14,983 bases of DNA from assembly GCA_027311485.1 (NCBI GenBank), contig DAICYU010000036.1:1-14983 (forward strand), given 5' to 3'. Made by a program: the position numbers and the translations under genes. The notes below the pieces were generated by a model. It had not been told where the DNA came from. It did no database searches and saw only the letters and a program-made list of their open reading frames with translations. This DNA comes from Acetobacteraceae bacterium. GTDB lineage: Bacteria; Pseudomonadota; Alphaproteobacteria; Acetobacterales; Acetobacteraceae. Below are positions 1 to 6,763 of the stretch, one piece after another. Position 1 is the stretch's first letter. Each line of letters begins with the position of its first letter.

Positions 1-406
1 GCTGCCGCTTGGCGCCATAGCCGCGCCGGTCCGGGATGCCGGCTGCCCAGGAAGCGGCCGCCAGCCTGCGGCCATGGTGCAGGATCACCACCGAGGCCAA
101 GCCACGCCCGCGCAGCAGCCTGGACAGACGCAGGAAGCCGGCGGCGCCATCATGTGATCCGGCACGTCCGCCGGGATTCAGGTCGAGCCAGACGATATCC
201 GCCACCGCGTCCTCATCCGCGAGCAACTGATCGGCCAGGGATCGAGGCTTGGTCAGCAGGGTCACCGGCGCGCCGGCCCACGCCGCGATGGCGCGGATAT
301 GCGGCAGGTGCCAGACCATGTCGCCGATGCCGGGCAGCGGCTGCGCCACGGCGATGGGAAGCCGCGGCCGGGGCGCCCGGGCAATGTCCTGTGAAGGGTG
401 CGTCAT
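1..406 (-). CDS. Glycosyltransferase family 9 (heptosyltransferase-like), N-terminal part, cut by window edge
   Basis: I translated this frame by hand; it stays open from an ATG at 404-406 to the window edge, giving about 135 residues of the N-terminus. After a short polar leader (residues 1-16), the stretch PLPGIGDMVWHLPHIRAI (about 23-40) matches the opening of GT9/heptosyltransferases, where a beta strand leads into a Gly-Asp loop and a helix with the pattern P-x-I/L-R-A. A second strand (VTLLTK, about 48-53) and later VVILHH (about 106-111) fit the first Rossmann half of a GT-B fold. GT9 enzymes transfer heptose or other sugars to LPS core or related glycans at the inner face of the cytoplasmic membrane. 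The gene diverges from gapR across 127 bp. The acceptor and donor cannot be told because the C-terminal nucleotide-sugar half is missing. The family call is fairly secure; a specific waa function is not. Confidence 0.72.
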   Translation of the reverse strand, partial: MTHPSQDIARAPRPRLPIAVAQPLPGIGDMVWHLPHIRAIAAWAGAPVTLLTKPRSLADQLLADEDAVADIVWLDLNPGGRAGSHDGAAGFLRLSRLLRGRGLASVVILHHGRRLAAASWAAGIPDRRGYGAKRQ

Positions 407-472
407 GCCGCCAATCTACCGCCTTGGCCGCTGGGGTCGAGCGGTTCAGCGCGGTGAAATCTTGCTTTTTGG

Positions 473-501
473 TTGACCCGAACCGCCCCCACGGTTATTG
501 G
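473..501 (+). promoter_or_regulatory. Candidate sigma-70-type promoter of gapR
   Basis: TTGACC at 473-478 (5 of 6 to the -35 consensus), a 17-bp spacer, then TATTGG at 496-501 (3 of 6 to the -10). Transcription would start near 508 and give a leader of about 26 nt before the gapR ATG. The spacing is ideal but the -10 is weak, so this is an inference. Confidence 0.42.
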
Positions 502-533
502 CGCCGGCCCTGTTGCAGCGAAAAGGCGGAACA

Positions 534-803
534 ATGGCAGTCAAAGCGGAAAGCGAAGACGACACCAAGACGGGCGGCGTTGCCGCCGATCGCCTGCGCA
601 GCATCGTTGAGCGAATCGAGCGTCTGGAGGAGGAGCGGAAGGCCCTCGCCAGCGACATCAAGGATATTTACTCGGAAGCCAAGTCGGCGGGTTTCGACAT
701 CAAGGTGCTGCGGCAGTTGATCCGGATCCGCAAGCAGGAAGCTGCCGAGGTTGAGGAGCAGGAGACGCTGCTGGACGTGTATCGCCGCGCCCTGGGCATG
801 TGA
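534..803 (+). CDS. gapR: GapR-family nucleoid-associated DNA-binding protein (DUF2312)
   Basis: An 89-residue protein almost the whole length of which matches the DUF2312/GapR family. An N-terminal variable segment (1-17) precedes a long helix with the family signature RIERLEEERKALASDIKDIY (about 27-46), then EAKSAGFDIKVLRQLIRIRK (about 48-67), and a C-terminal helix ending in YRRALGM. In Caulobacter, GapR is a homotetrameric clamp that encircles overtwisted, AT-rich DNA ahead of replication and transcription and stimulates type II topoisomerases; the same role is inferred here. The start is the ATG at 534, preceded by AAGGCGGA (523-530) as ribosome binding site. An in-frame TTG at 498 would add 12 residues absent from the family. 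It is a single-gene unit, divergent from the GT9 gene and convergent with era. Confidence 0.93.
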   Translation: MAVKAESEDDTKTGGVAADRLRSIVERIERLEEERKALASDIKDIYSEAKSAGFDIKVLRQLIRIRKQEAAEVEEQETLLDVYRRALGM

Positions 804-823
804 TACCGGGGGTGTCATCGCTC

Positions 824-916
824 GGGGATGATTGCCCCGGGGACGATTGCCCCGGGGGAATGATTGGCCGGAGGCGATTGCCCCGGGGGATGACCGCCCG
901 GGGAATGATTGCTGGG
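824..916. repeat. About six imperfect 15-16 bp tandem units, GC-rich and self-complementary
   Basis: Units begin near 824, 839, 854, 870, 885 and 900. The clearest is GGGGATGATTGCCCC; others differ by a few substitutions and by one-base insertions in units three and six. Each good unit has GGGG at one end and CCCC at the other, so single units can form small hairpins and adjacent units form CCCCGGGG junctions. The array fills most of the space between the convergent gapR (ends 803) and era (ends 954). A bidirectional transcription stop or RNA-end structure is possible but unproven; there is no T-run typical of intrinsic terminators. Confidence 0.75.
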
Positions 917-953
917 CGACGTTCTATCGAAGCGTACGACCCTGCGGGCCTGC

Positions 954-1853
954 TCAGGCCGCGCCGGGGTCGTCCAGCCCAATAGCGCGTAACCGAGCGT
1001 TTTCCTCGTCCCAGCCTTTGCGTTCCTTGACGTTCAGGAACAGGTGTACCGGCCGTTCCAGAAGTGATGTCAGATCCTGACGGGCGCGCGCCCCGATCGA
1101 CTTGATGCGGGTACCCTTGTCGCCGATCAGGATCGCCTTGTGGCCGGGGCGGGAGACATAGACGGTGGCCTCGATCCGCACCGAGCCGTCCTTGCGTTCC
1201 TGGAAGCTTTCCGTCTCGACCGTGGCGCCGTATGGGACTTCCTCATGCGTTTGCACAAAGATCTGCTCGCGCACGGTTTCGGCCGCCAGCAGGCGGTCCG
1301 GCAGGTCCGTCAGGTCGTCGTCCGGATACAGGTACGGCCCTTCTGGTACGGCGGCCGCCAGCGCGTCCGCCAGCTCGTTAATTCCGTCGCCGGTGACTGC
1401 GCTGACCATGAAAATTTCCTGGAACGATGCCAGCGTATTCAGCTCCGCCGTCAACGGCAGCAATGCGGGCGGTGAAACCAGGTCGGTCTTGTTCAGCACC
1501 AGCCAGCAGCGCCGCCCTGACTGTCCCAGCTTGCCGGCAATCTCCCGCACATCAGCAGTCAAGCCGGCGCGCGCATCCACCAGCAGCAGCGCGAGGTCGG
1601 CGTCCGCCGCACCGGTCCAGGCGGCGGCGACCATGGCACGGTCCAGCTTGCGGCGGGGGCGGAAGATGCCCGGCGTGTCCACCAGCAGAACCTGGGACGA
1701 GCCGCGCATCAGGATGCCCAACACGCGGAACCGGGTCGTCTGCGCCTTGGGGGAGACGATGGAAAGCTTGGCCCCGGTCAGGCGGTTCATCAGCGTCGAT
1801 TTGCCGGCGTTGGGCGCCCCGACGATGGCGATGAAGCCGCAGCGTGTGGTCAT
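954..1853 (-). CDS. era: GTPase Era
   Basis: A 299-residue protein with the full Era architecture. The GTPase domain shows the P-loop GAPNAGKST (12-20), switch I SPKAQTTR (34-41), DTPG (59-62), the specificity motif NKTD (121-124) and SAVTG (151-155). The C-terminal KH domain contains GHKAILIGDKGTRIKSIG (237-254), matching the RNA-binding GxxG-type loop. Era binds the 3' end of 16S rRNA and acts in 30S subunit maturation at the membrane-proximal cytoplasm. Length is normal for the family (about 300). The ATG at 1851-1853 overlaps the rnc stop codon by four bases (ATGA), indicating translational coupling; RNase III and Era are a conserved pair. recO, often next in bacteria, is not present: the following gene is gapR on the opposite strand. 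Confidence 0.97.
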   Translation of the reverse strand: MTTRCGFIAIVGAPNAGKSTLMNRLTGAKLSIVSPKAQTTRFRVLGILMRGSSQVLLVDTPGIFRPRRKLDRAMVAAAWTGAADADLALLLVDARAGLTADVREIAGKLGQSGRRCWLVLNKTDLVSPPALLPLTAELNTLASFQEIFMVSAVTGDGINELADALAAAVPEGPYLYPDDDLTDLPDRLLAAETVREQIFVQTHEEVPYGATVETESFQERKDGSVRIEATVYVSRPGHKAILIGDKGTRIKSIGARARQDLTSLLERPVHLFLNVKERKGWDEENARLRAIGLDDPGAA

Positions 1854-2569
1854 GTGAGTTTGTCCAGGAGGGCCTGTGCGGCCAGTTGTTCGGCCGCGCG
1901 TTTGCTGCCGGCGGTGCCGGAGGCGTCGGAATCGCCCACGAACACCGTCACGGTGAAGCGTGGCTCATGTTCCGGGCCGGATCGGCTGGTGATGGTGTAT
2001 TCGGGCAGCCCCAGGCTGCGGGCGAGTGCCCAGTGCTGCAAAGCGGTTTTCGCGTCCTTTGGCGGCAGGATCTGGCTGGTCATCGCATCGTGCCAGGCTT
2101 TGCGCACGAAGCCCCTTGCCACATCGATGCCGCCATCCAGGTAAAGGGCACCCAAGGCCGCTTCCAGCGCATCGGCCAGCACAGTGGCCCGCTTCGTCAC
2201 GCCGGCCCGGGCCTCACCTTGCGCCACCGACAGCGCGTCTGCGAGGCCGATGGTCTCGGCCACCTTCGCCAGCACCGGCTGGGACACTAGGTGCGCCAGC
2301 CGCGGTCCAAGCTCCCCCTCCTGCTCGTGCGGGAAGCGTTCGGCGAGCCATTCGGCGATCGCGAGTCCCAGCACGCGATCGCCGATGAATTCCAGCCTTT
2401 CGTTGGAGCCGTGCTTGCGGCCATGTCCGCGAACCACCGAGCGGTGCGTCAAGGCTTCCTTCAGCAGGGCGGGTCGCTTGAACTGATGGCCGAGTATGTC
2501 TTCGAAGGATGAACTCAAGGTCAGCGCACGGGCTTCAGCAAGCGGCTCCAGCGGACTTCGAATGGCCAT
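1850..2569 (-). CDS. rnc: Ribonuclease III
   Basis: Double-stranded RNA endonuclease for rRNA precursors and regulatory duplexes. Numbered from the ATG at 2569 (239 residues), the catalytic signature NERLEFIGD spans 56-64 with Glu57, Glu60 and Asp64. The second acidic cluster LADALEAALGALYLDGG has Asp133 and Glu136. A C-terminal double-stranded RNA binding domain covers about 172-237, ending in GSKRAAEQLAAQALLDKL. All metal-binding acids are present. The start is uncertain: a GTG at 2587 and this ATG both lie inside lepB, while an in-frame TTG at 2516-2518 lies just after the lepB stop and would give 222 residues, nearer the usual family length. I prefer the ATG because GGGAAG lies upstream of it, but only moderately. 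The gene shares four bases with era. Confidence 0.95.
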   Translation of the reverse strand: MAIRSPLEPLAEARALTLSSSFEDILGHQFKRPALLKEALTHRSVVRGHGRKHGSNERLEFIGDRVLGLAIAEWLAERFPHEQEGELGPRLAHLVSQPVLAKVAETIGLADALSVAQGEARAGVTKRATVLADALEAALGALYLDGGIDVARGFVRKAWHDAMTSQILPPKDAKTALQHWALARSLGLPEYTITSRSGPEHEPRFTVTVFVGDSDASGTAGSKRAAEQLAAQALLDKLT

Positions 2570-3276
2570 TCCCAGACTTCCCACCACGGATATTCCGCGT
2601 CGAATGAGAAGAACAGGATCTCCGCCCTGCCGACCAGGTTTTCCATCGGAACGAAGCCGACCCCGTCCATGAAGCGGCTGTCGGCGCTGTTGTCGCGGTT
2701 GTCACCCATGACGAACAAATGGCCGGCGGGGACGACGTATTCCGGGGTGTTGTTGACCCATCCATCGTCACGCTCTTTCAGGATGTCGTGTTTGACGCCG
2801 TTCGGCAGCGTTTCCACGTATTCCTTCTCCATCATCCGAATGCCGTTGTCGTCGGCCAGGAAGTCGCCGACCGGCTTGCGCGGGCAGAGTTCCCCGTTGA
2901 TATAAAGCTGGCCCTCGCGCACCTGGATGTGGTCGCCGGGCAGGCCGATGACGCGCTTGATGTAGTCCACCGACGTGTCGCGCGGGTATTTGAACACCGC
3001 GACGTCGCCGCGTTTTGGTACCGAGCCAAGGATCCGGCCGGAGAACAGGGGCGGCGAGAAGGGCAGCGAGTAGCGGGAATAGCCGTAGCTGTATTTCGAG
3101 ACGAACAGATAGTCACCGACCAGCAGGGTCGGGATCATGCTGCCCGATGGGATGTTGAACGGTTCGAACGCCACGGTGCGTACGCCGATCGCGATCAGGC
3201 CGGCGTAGACGATGGTTTTGACATTCTCGACCCAGGCGCCGGATTGCCGCCTGGGTTTGGCCTTGGAGGTCGCCAT
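2521..3276 (-). CDS. lepB: Signal peptidase I
   Basis: A 251-residue membrane protease that removes signal peptides from exported preproteins on the periplasmic side. One N-terminal hydrophobic segment (about 22-37) precedes the catalytic domain. Box B is NIPSGSMIPTLLVGDYLFV with nucleophile Ser46. The general base is Lys107 in DYIKRVIGLPGD, and box E is GDNRDNSADSR (191-201). Length and motif spacing are standard for proteobacterial SPase I of the single-anchor type. The ATG at 3276 has no strong Shine-Dalgarno sequence. A 92-nt gap to acpS contains a TTGACA hexamer and a hairpin, so lepB may also have its own promoter. Its 3' end probably overlaps the start of rnc. Confidence 0.96.
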   Translation of the reverse strand: MATSKAKPRRQSGAWVENVKTIVYAGLIAIGVRTVAFEPFNIPSGSMIPTLLVGDYLFVSKYSYGYSRYSLPFSPPLFSGRILGSVPKRGDVAVFKYPRDTSVDYIKRVIGLPGDHIQVREGQLYINGELCPRKPVGDFLADDNGIRMMEKEYVETLPNGVKHDILKERDDGWVNNTPEYVVPAGHLFVMGDNRDNSADSRFMDGVGFVPMENLVGRAEILFFSFDAEYPWWEVWEWPFEVRWSRLLKPVR

Positions 3277-3312
3277 TGGGGCAACGAACTTTCATTCTGT
3301 GCGGGAACGGGA

Positions 3313-3327
3313 GCCGCAATATGCGGC
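3313..3327 (-). other. Short hairpin in the lepB leader
   Basis: GCCGCA and TGCGGC form a perfect 6-bp stem with a 3-nt loop, 37 nt upstream of the lepB start. No T-tract follows, so it does not look like an intrinsic terminator. It may be a leader structure, an mRNA 5' end stabiliser, or chance in GC-rich DNA. Confidence 0.3.
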
Positions 3328-3330
3328 CGG

Positions 3331-3359
3331 ATCAAGCCCATGCCGCCTTGCGATGTCAA
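3331..3359 (-). promoter_or_regulatory. Possible internal promoter for lepB-rnc-era
   Basis: On the minus strand a perfect -35 hexamer TTGACA (3354-3359) is followed after 17 bp by CTTGAT (3331-3336), a weak -10 (3 of 6). Its location in the 92-nt gap between acpS and lepB suits an internal promoter, but the -10 is poor and the call is tentative. Confidence 0.33.
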
Positions 3360-3368
3360 GGAAGCCCG

Positions 3369-3776
3369 TCACCGGGCTGGAACAGCCGAGATAATCACCT
3401 GGGCGTAGGCGTAGGGATATTCGTCGGTCATTGTCAGATGAACCTGGGCTTCCATGCCGGGCGGCGTGATTTCGCGCAGACGGTCGGCGGCGCCGCCGGC
3501 CATGCGCAGCGTCGGCTGGCCGCCGGGCAGATTGACCACGCCAAGGTCGGCGAAGAACACGCCGCGCCGAAATCCCGTGCCGAGTGCCTTGGCGGCGGCT
3601 TCCTTGGCGGCGAAGCGCTTGGCGAAGGTGGCCGCCCGGATCCTTTCCGTACGACGGAGCGCCTTGGCGCGTTCGGTTTCGGTGAAAACGCGTTCCAGGA
3701 AACGCTCCCCATGCCGGTCAATGGCGGCCTCGATGCGCCGGATATCGCAAATGTCCGAACCCAGGCCGAGGATCAT
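3369..3776 (-). CDS. acpS: Holo-[acyl-carrier-protein] synthase
   Basis: Transfers 4'-phosphopantetheine from coenzyme A to the serine of apo-acyl carrier protein, activating it for fatty acid synthesis. From the ATG at 3776 the protein has 135 residues and opens with the family start MILGLGSDICDIRRI, in which Asp8 is the metal ligand. The second signature RFAAKEAAAKALGTG (54-68) supplies Glu59. The C-terminal strands with HLTMTDEYPYAYAQVII complete the trimeric AcpS fold; the usual family wording there is SxSH/TD. An upstream ATG at 3812 would add 12 residues not typical of the family, so I use the internal start although its ribosome binding site is weak. It lies between rsh (97 nt upstream) and lepB, consistent with the conserved acpS-lepB-rnc-era order. 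Confidence 0.94.
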   Translation of the reverse strand: MILGLGSDICDIRRIEAAIDRHGERFLERVFTETERAKALRRTERIRAATFAKRFAAKEAAAKALGTGFRRGVFFADLGVVNLPGGQPTLRMAGGAADRLREITPPGMEAQVHLTMTDEYPYAYAQVIISAVPAR

Positions 3777-3873
3777 GGTAGTAACCGCAAGGCGCGCAGT
3801 TGCCGGGCGCATGTCGCATCCCGGCGGCCGTCCGTCCGGCCCGCCGCAATACCGTTCAGACTGGGTGCCTTCG

Positions 3874-6177
3874 TCATCCCGTCGCCCTTTCGACCGACTT
3901 GATCGTCTTTAACCCGCGCAGCCCGACGATCACCTTCGATAGATGCGCGAGATCGCGCACATCGACATCGACCAGCACCTCCATGAAGTCCTGCTGGCGG
4001 TTGACGATCTTCAGGTTGGCAATCGCCCCTTCCTGCTTGGCGATGGCATTTGCCACGTCGGCCAGGGCGGTCGGTTCGTTGCCGGCAATCACGCTGACGC
4101 GGGCGGTGTGGCCGATGCCCTTGGCCACACCGTTCCTGCCGACCGTCTCATAGTTCCAGTCCACGTCGATGAAGCGCTCCGGAGTCGCGGCGAAGGCTGC
4201 CAATGTCTGGCAGTCACGGCCATGGATCGTCACACCCTTGCCGGTGGTGACGATGCCGACGATCTCATCGCCCGGCACCGGATGGCAGCAGCCGGCGAAA
4301 CTGAACGCCATGCCGGGCACCAGGCCGGTGACGGGCATATCCATATCGTGCCGCGTGCCCGTCCGGGTGGTGCGCGGCAGAAGCGGCAGGATCATCCGCG
4401 GCGCGCGCGGGGCCTGGCGCAGTTCCGGGTAGGCCGCGTGCACCACGTCCTTGGCAAGGAGGTTGCCGTTGCCGACGGCGACATACAGATCGTCGATCGC
4501 AGCGACCTTCAGCGCCTTCAGCGCTGGTTCCAGCGCCTTTTCCGAGCCATCGACGCCGGCCTGACGGAACGCCTTGGTCAGTTCCACACGTCCGGCTTCC
4601 CGGCTTTGCTGCCGCTGCTCCTGATGAACGAAGCGACGTATGCGGGCACGCGCCTTGCCGGTGACGACGAAGCGTTCCCATTGCGGCGACGGCGTGCCGC
4701 CACGGGCGGTCATGATCTCCACCTGATCGCCGTTTTCCAGGTGGTGGCGCAACGGCATCAGCCGGCCGTTGATCTTGGCGCCGACGCAGGTGTCGCCGAC
4801 CTGGCTGTGCACGGCGTAGGCGAAATCCACCGGCGTCGCGCCGCGCGGCAGCTGGATCAGCTGCCCCTTCGGCGTGAAGCAGAACACCTGGTCGGCGTAC
4901 AGCTCGAGCTTGGTGTTCTCCAGGAATTCGCCCGGTTCCGCCGAATCATCGAGGATTTCCAGCAGATCCTGCACCCAGCGGAAACGCTGCATCTCGGTGC
5001 CGTCCAGGTTCTTGTCCGGCGCCTTGTAGACCCAGTGGGCCGCGACCCCGTTCTCCGCCACGTCGTTCATATCGGCGGTGCGGATCTGCACCTCTATCTT
5101 CTGGTTGCGCGGCTCGCGCAGCGTGACGCCCGTATGCAGCGACTGGTAGCCGTTCGACTTCGGGGTGGAGATGTAGTCCTTGAAGCGCCCCGCGATCACC
5201 GGATACGCCGAGTGCACCGCGCCCAGCGCGGCGTAGCAGTCGCCCTTCGTGCGCACCATGATACGGAACGCCATGATGTCGGAAAGCTGCTCGAACGCCA
5301 CATTGCGGCGGTGCATCTTTTCCCAGATCGAGTAGGGCGATTTTTCCCGCCCGGTGACCTCGATCACATCGACGCCGGAGTCCTGGCAGATCTGCGTCAG
5401 TTCCCGCCGGACGTCGTCAATGACGTCGGCCCCTTGTCCGCGCAGAAAGTTCAGGCGCGCCTGGATCGTTCCGTATGCTTCAGGCTCGAGCTGCATGAAG
5501 GACAGCGTCTGCAGCTCGGTCTTGACCGCGTCCATGCCGATGCGTTCGGCCAGCGGCGCGTAAATCTCCATCGTCTCCCGCGCGATGCGCTTGCGGCGCG
5601 CGGGATCGCGAACGAAATGCAGCGTTCGCATGTTATGCAGGCGGTCGGCCAGCTTGACCAGCAGCACGCGGATATCGCGGCTCATGGCCAAAACCAGCTT
5701 GCGGAAATTCTCCGCCTGCTTGGTGCGGTCGGATTGCAGTTCCAGGCGCGTCAGCTTGGTGACGCCATCGACCAGGCCGGCGATTTCCTTGCCGAATTTA
5801 GTTTCGATTTCCGCCAGCTTGACTGGCGTATCCTCGATCACATCGTGCAGCAGGCCGGTCACGATGGACGCCTGGTCCAGCTTGTAGCCGACCAGGATAT
5901 CCGCAACGGCCACCGGATGGCTGAAATACGGGTCGCCGTTTTCCCGCCGCTGAGGCGCATGCGCCTGGGCCGCCAACTGATAAGCGGCGTCGATCAGCGT
6001 CGTATCGAGCTTCGGATCGTATTCGTGGATCTTCCGCGTCAGCTCACACGGCGGCAGCACGGCCGGACCGGGCAAGGACGGCAGCTCGGCCAGATCGACC
6101 GGCCCCGGAACGGGCGTGGGCCGGACAGGGGCAATGGCCGGCTGGTTCATGTCGCCGCCGAAGCCCCGGTCAGGCAT
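3874..6177 (-). CDS. rsh: Bifunctional (p)ppGpp synthetase/hydrolase (Rel/SpoT homologue)
   Basis: A 767-residue long RSH enzyme controlling the stringent response. The HD hydrolase domain is intact: His87, the pair His111-Asp112 with Glu115-Asp116 in HDVIEDT, and Asp178 in LADRLHN. The synthetase domain covers about 260-385 with GREKSPYSIWEKM (276-288) and RFKD at 331-334. RFKD is the RXKD form seen in bifunctional enzymes, rather than the EXDD form of synthetase-only RelA. A TGS domain follows (about 428-490), then a helical region, a zinc-finger/RIS segment with Cys630, Cys631, His632 and Cys656, and a C-terminal ACT domain (about 692-767). The start may be the ATG at 6177, 6 nt after rpoZ, or the ATG at 6150 nine codons later with GGCGGCG upstream. 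Both domains look functional, as expected where one RSH does both reactions. Confidence 0.95.
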   Translation of the reverse strand: MPDRGFGGDMNQPAIAPVRPTPVPGPVDLAELPSLPGPAVLPPCELTRKIHEYDPKLDTTLIDAAYQLAAQAHAPQRRENGDPYFSHPVAVADILVGYKLDQASIVTGLLHDVIEDTPVKLAEIETKFGKEIAGLVDGVTKLTRLELQSDRTKQAENFRKLVLAMSRDIRVLLVKLADRLHNMRTLHFVRDPARRKRIARETMEIYAPLAERIGMDAVKTELQTLSFMQLEPEAYGTIQARLNFLRGQGADVIDDVRRELTQICQDSGVDVIEVTGREKSPYSIWEKMHRRNVAFEQLSDIMAFRIMVRTKGDCYAALGAVHSAYPVIAGRFKDYISTPKSNGYQSLHTGVTLREPRNQKIEVQIRTADMNDVAENGVAAHWVYKAPDKNLDGTEMQRFRWVQDLLEILDDSAEPGEFLENTKLELYADQVFCFTPKGQLIQLPRGATPVDFAYAVHSQVGDTCVGAKINGRLMPLRHHLENGDQVEIMTARGGTPSPQWERFVVTGKARARIRRFVHQEQRQQSREAGRVELTKAFRQAGVDGSEKALEPALKALKVAAIDDLYVAVGNGNLLAKDVVHAAYPELRQAPRAPRMILPLLPRTTRTGTRHDMDMPVTGLVPGMAFSFAGCCHPVPGDEIVGIVTTGKGVTIHGRDCQTLAAFAATPERFIDVDWNYETVGRNGVAKGIGHTARVSVIAGNEPTALADVANAIAKQEGAIANLKIVNRQQDFMEVLVDVDVRDLAHLSKVIVGLRGLKTIKSVERATG

Positions 6178-6183
6178 GGGCGG

Positions 6184-6594
6184 CTACCTGGAGCCCCGGC
6201 CGCCGAGTTCCGCCTCGATGGCCGCTTCGATATCCTCCGGCGACATGTCTTCGGCGCCTTCGCTGGGCAGGGTCGCAACCTCTTCCTCGGCCGTGACATC
6301 CTGCAGGCCGAAAATATTCTGGTCGGTCGGAATGAGGTCCAGAACCTCCTCGTCCGCCGGCTCGGGCTCCGGAGCACGGGAGAGCGACTTGATCAGGTCC
6401 TGCTCGATCCGCGGCAGGTCGATCGTCTCCTCCGCGATTTCGCGCAGAGCGATGACCGGGTTCTTGTCGTTGTCGCGATCGACGGTCAGTTCCTCACCGC
6501 GACTGATGTTGCGGGCACGCTGCGCGGCGAGCAGCACGAGCTCGAATCGGTTGGGGACTCTTTGAACGCAATCTTCGACGGTGACGCGCGCCAT
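6184..6594 (-). CDS. rpoZ: DNA-directed RNA polymerase omega subunit
   Basis: A 136-residue protein opening with MARVTVEDCVQRVPNRFELVLLAAQRARNI-type omega sequence; the conserved NRFELVLLAAQRAR block is at 15-28 and NPVIALREIAEE at 44-55. Omega sits on beta-prime, helps RNA polymerase assembly and forms one ppGpp-binding site. From about residue 72 onward the protein is an acidic, Pro/Glu/Asp-rich tail that E. coli omega lacks but alphaproteobacterial omegas often have. The ATG at 6592-6594 is preceded by GGAG (6604-6607) at good spacing and a promoter at 6631-6659. It is first in the operon, with rsh 6 nt downstream, so the polymerase subunit that senses ppGpp is co-transcribed with the enzyme that makes it. 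Confidence 0.94.
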   Translation of the reverse strand: MARVTVEDCVQRVPNRFELVLLAAQRARNISRGEELTVDRDNDKNPVIALREIAEETIDLPRIEQDLIKSLSRAPEPEPADEEVLDLIPTDQNIFGLQDVTAEEEVATLPSEGAEDMSPEDIEAAIEAELGGRGSR

Positions 6595-6630
6595 GCGCTG
6601 CTACTCCGAGTAAAATGTCGGGAAAAAAGT

Positions 6631-6659
6631 TATCTAGGCGATCGAGCTTCGATTTGCAA
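6631..6659 (-). promoter_or_regulatory. Candidate sigma-70-type promoter of the rpoZ-rsh operon
   Basis: On the minus strand TTGCAA (6654-6659), a 17-bp spacer and TAGATA (6631-6636), with an alternative GATAAC two bases downstream. The start would lie near 6623, leaving a leader of about 30 nt to the rpoZ ATG. This is a locally AT-richer patch in GC-rich DNA, which supports a promoter. Confidence 0.5.
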
Positions 6660-6695
6660 CTTTACTGTCGGAGCCTTGCACCTTCGGGTTCGCCC

Positions 6696-6726
6696 GGACA
6701 CCCCGGACACCCCGGACACCCCGGAC
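6696..6726. repeat. 9-bp tandem repeat GGACACCCC, about 3.5 copies
   Basis: Three perfect copies at 6696-6704, 6705-6713 and 6714-6722, then a truncated GGAC (6723-6726). It lies in the space between the end of the MFS gene and the rpoZ promoter. Just beside it, 6685-6696 can form CGGG-TTCG-CCCG, a UUCG-type tetraloop hairpin on the plus strand. Function unknown; it could be a slippage-prone microsatellite. Confidence 0.8.
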
Positions 6727-6763
6727 GCGCTGGCGGGTTGGACGTGTTCGCGGGTCGCCAATG

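Noticed and set aside
824..916. CRISPR-like reading of the 15-bp array
   Set aside because: Units are directly adjacent with no unique spacers, and no cas genes are near.
947..960. Hairpin GGCCT-GCTC-AGGCC over the era stop codon as an intrinsic terminator
   Set aside because: The stem is only 5 bp and no T-run follows on either strand, so it does not meet the usual criteria.
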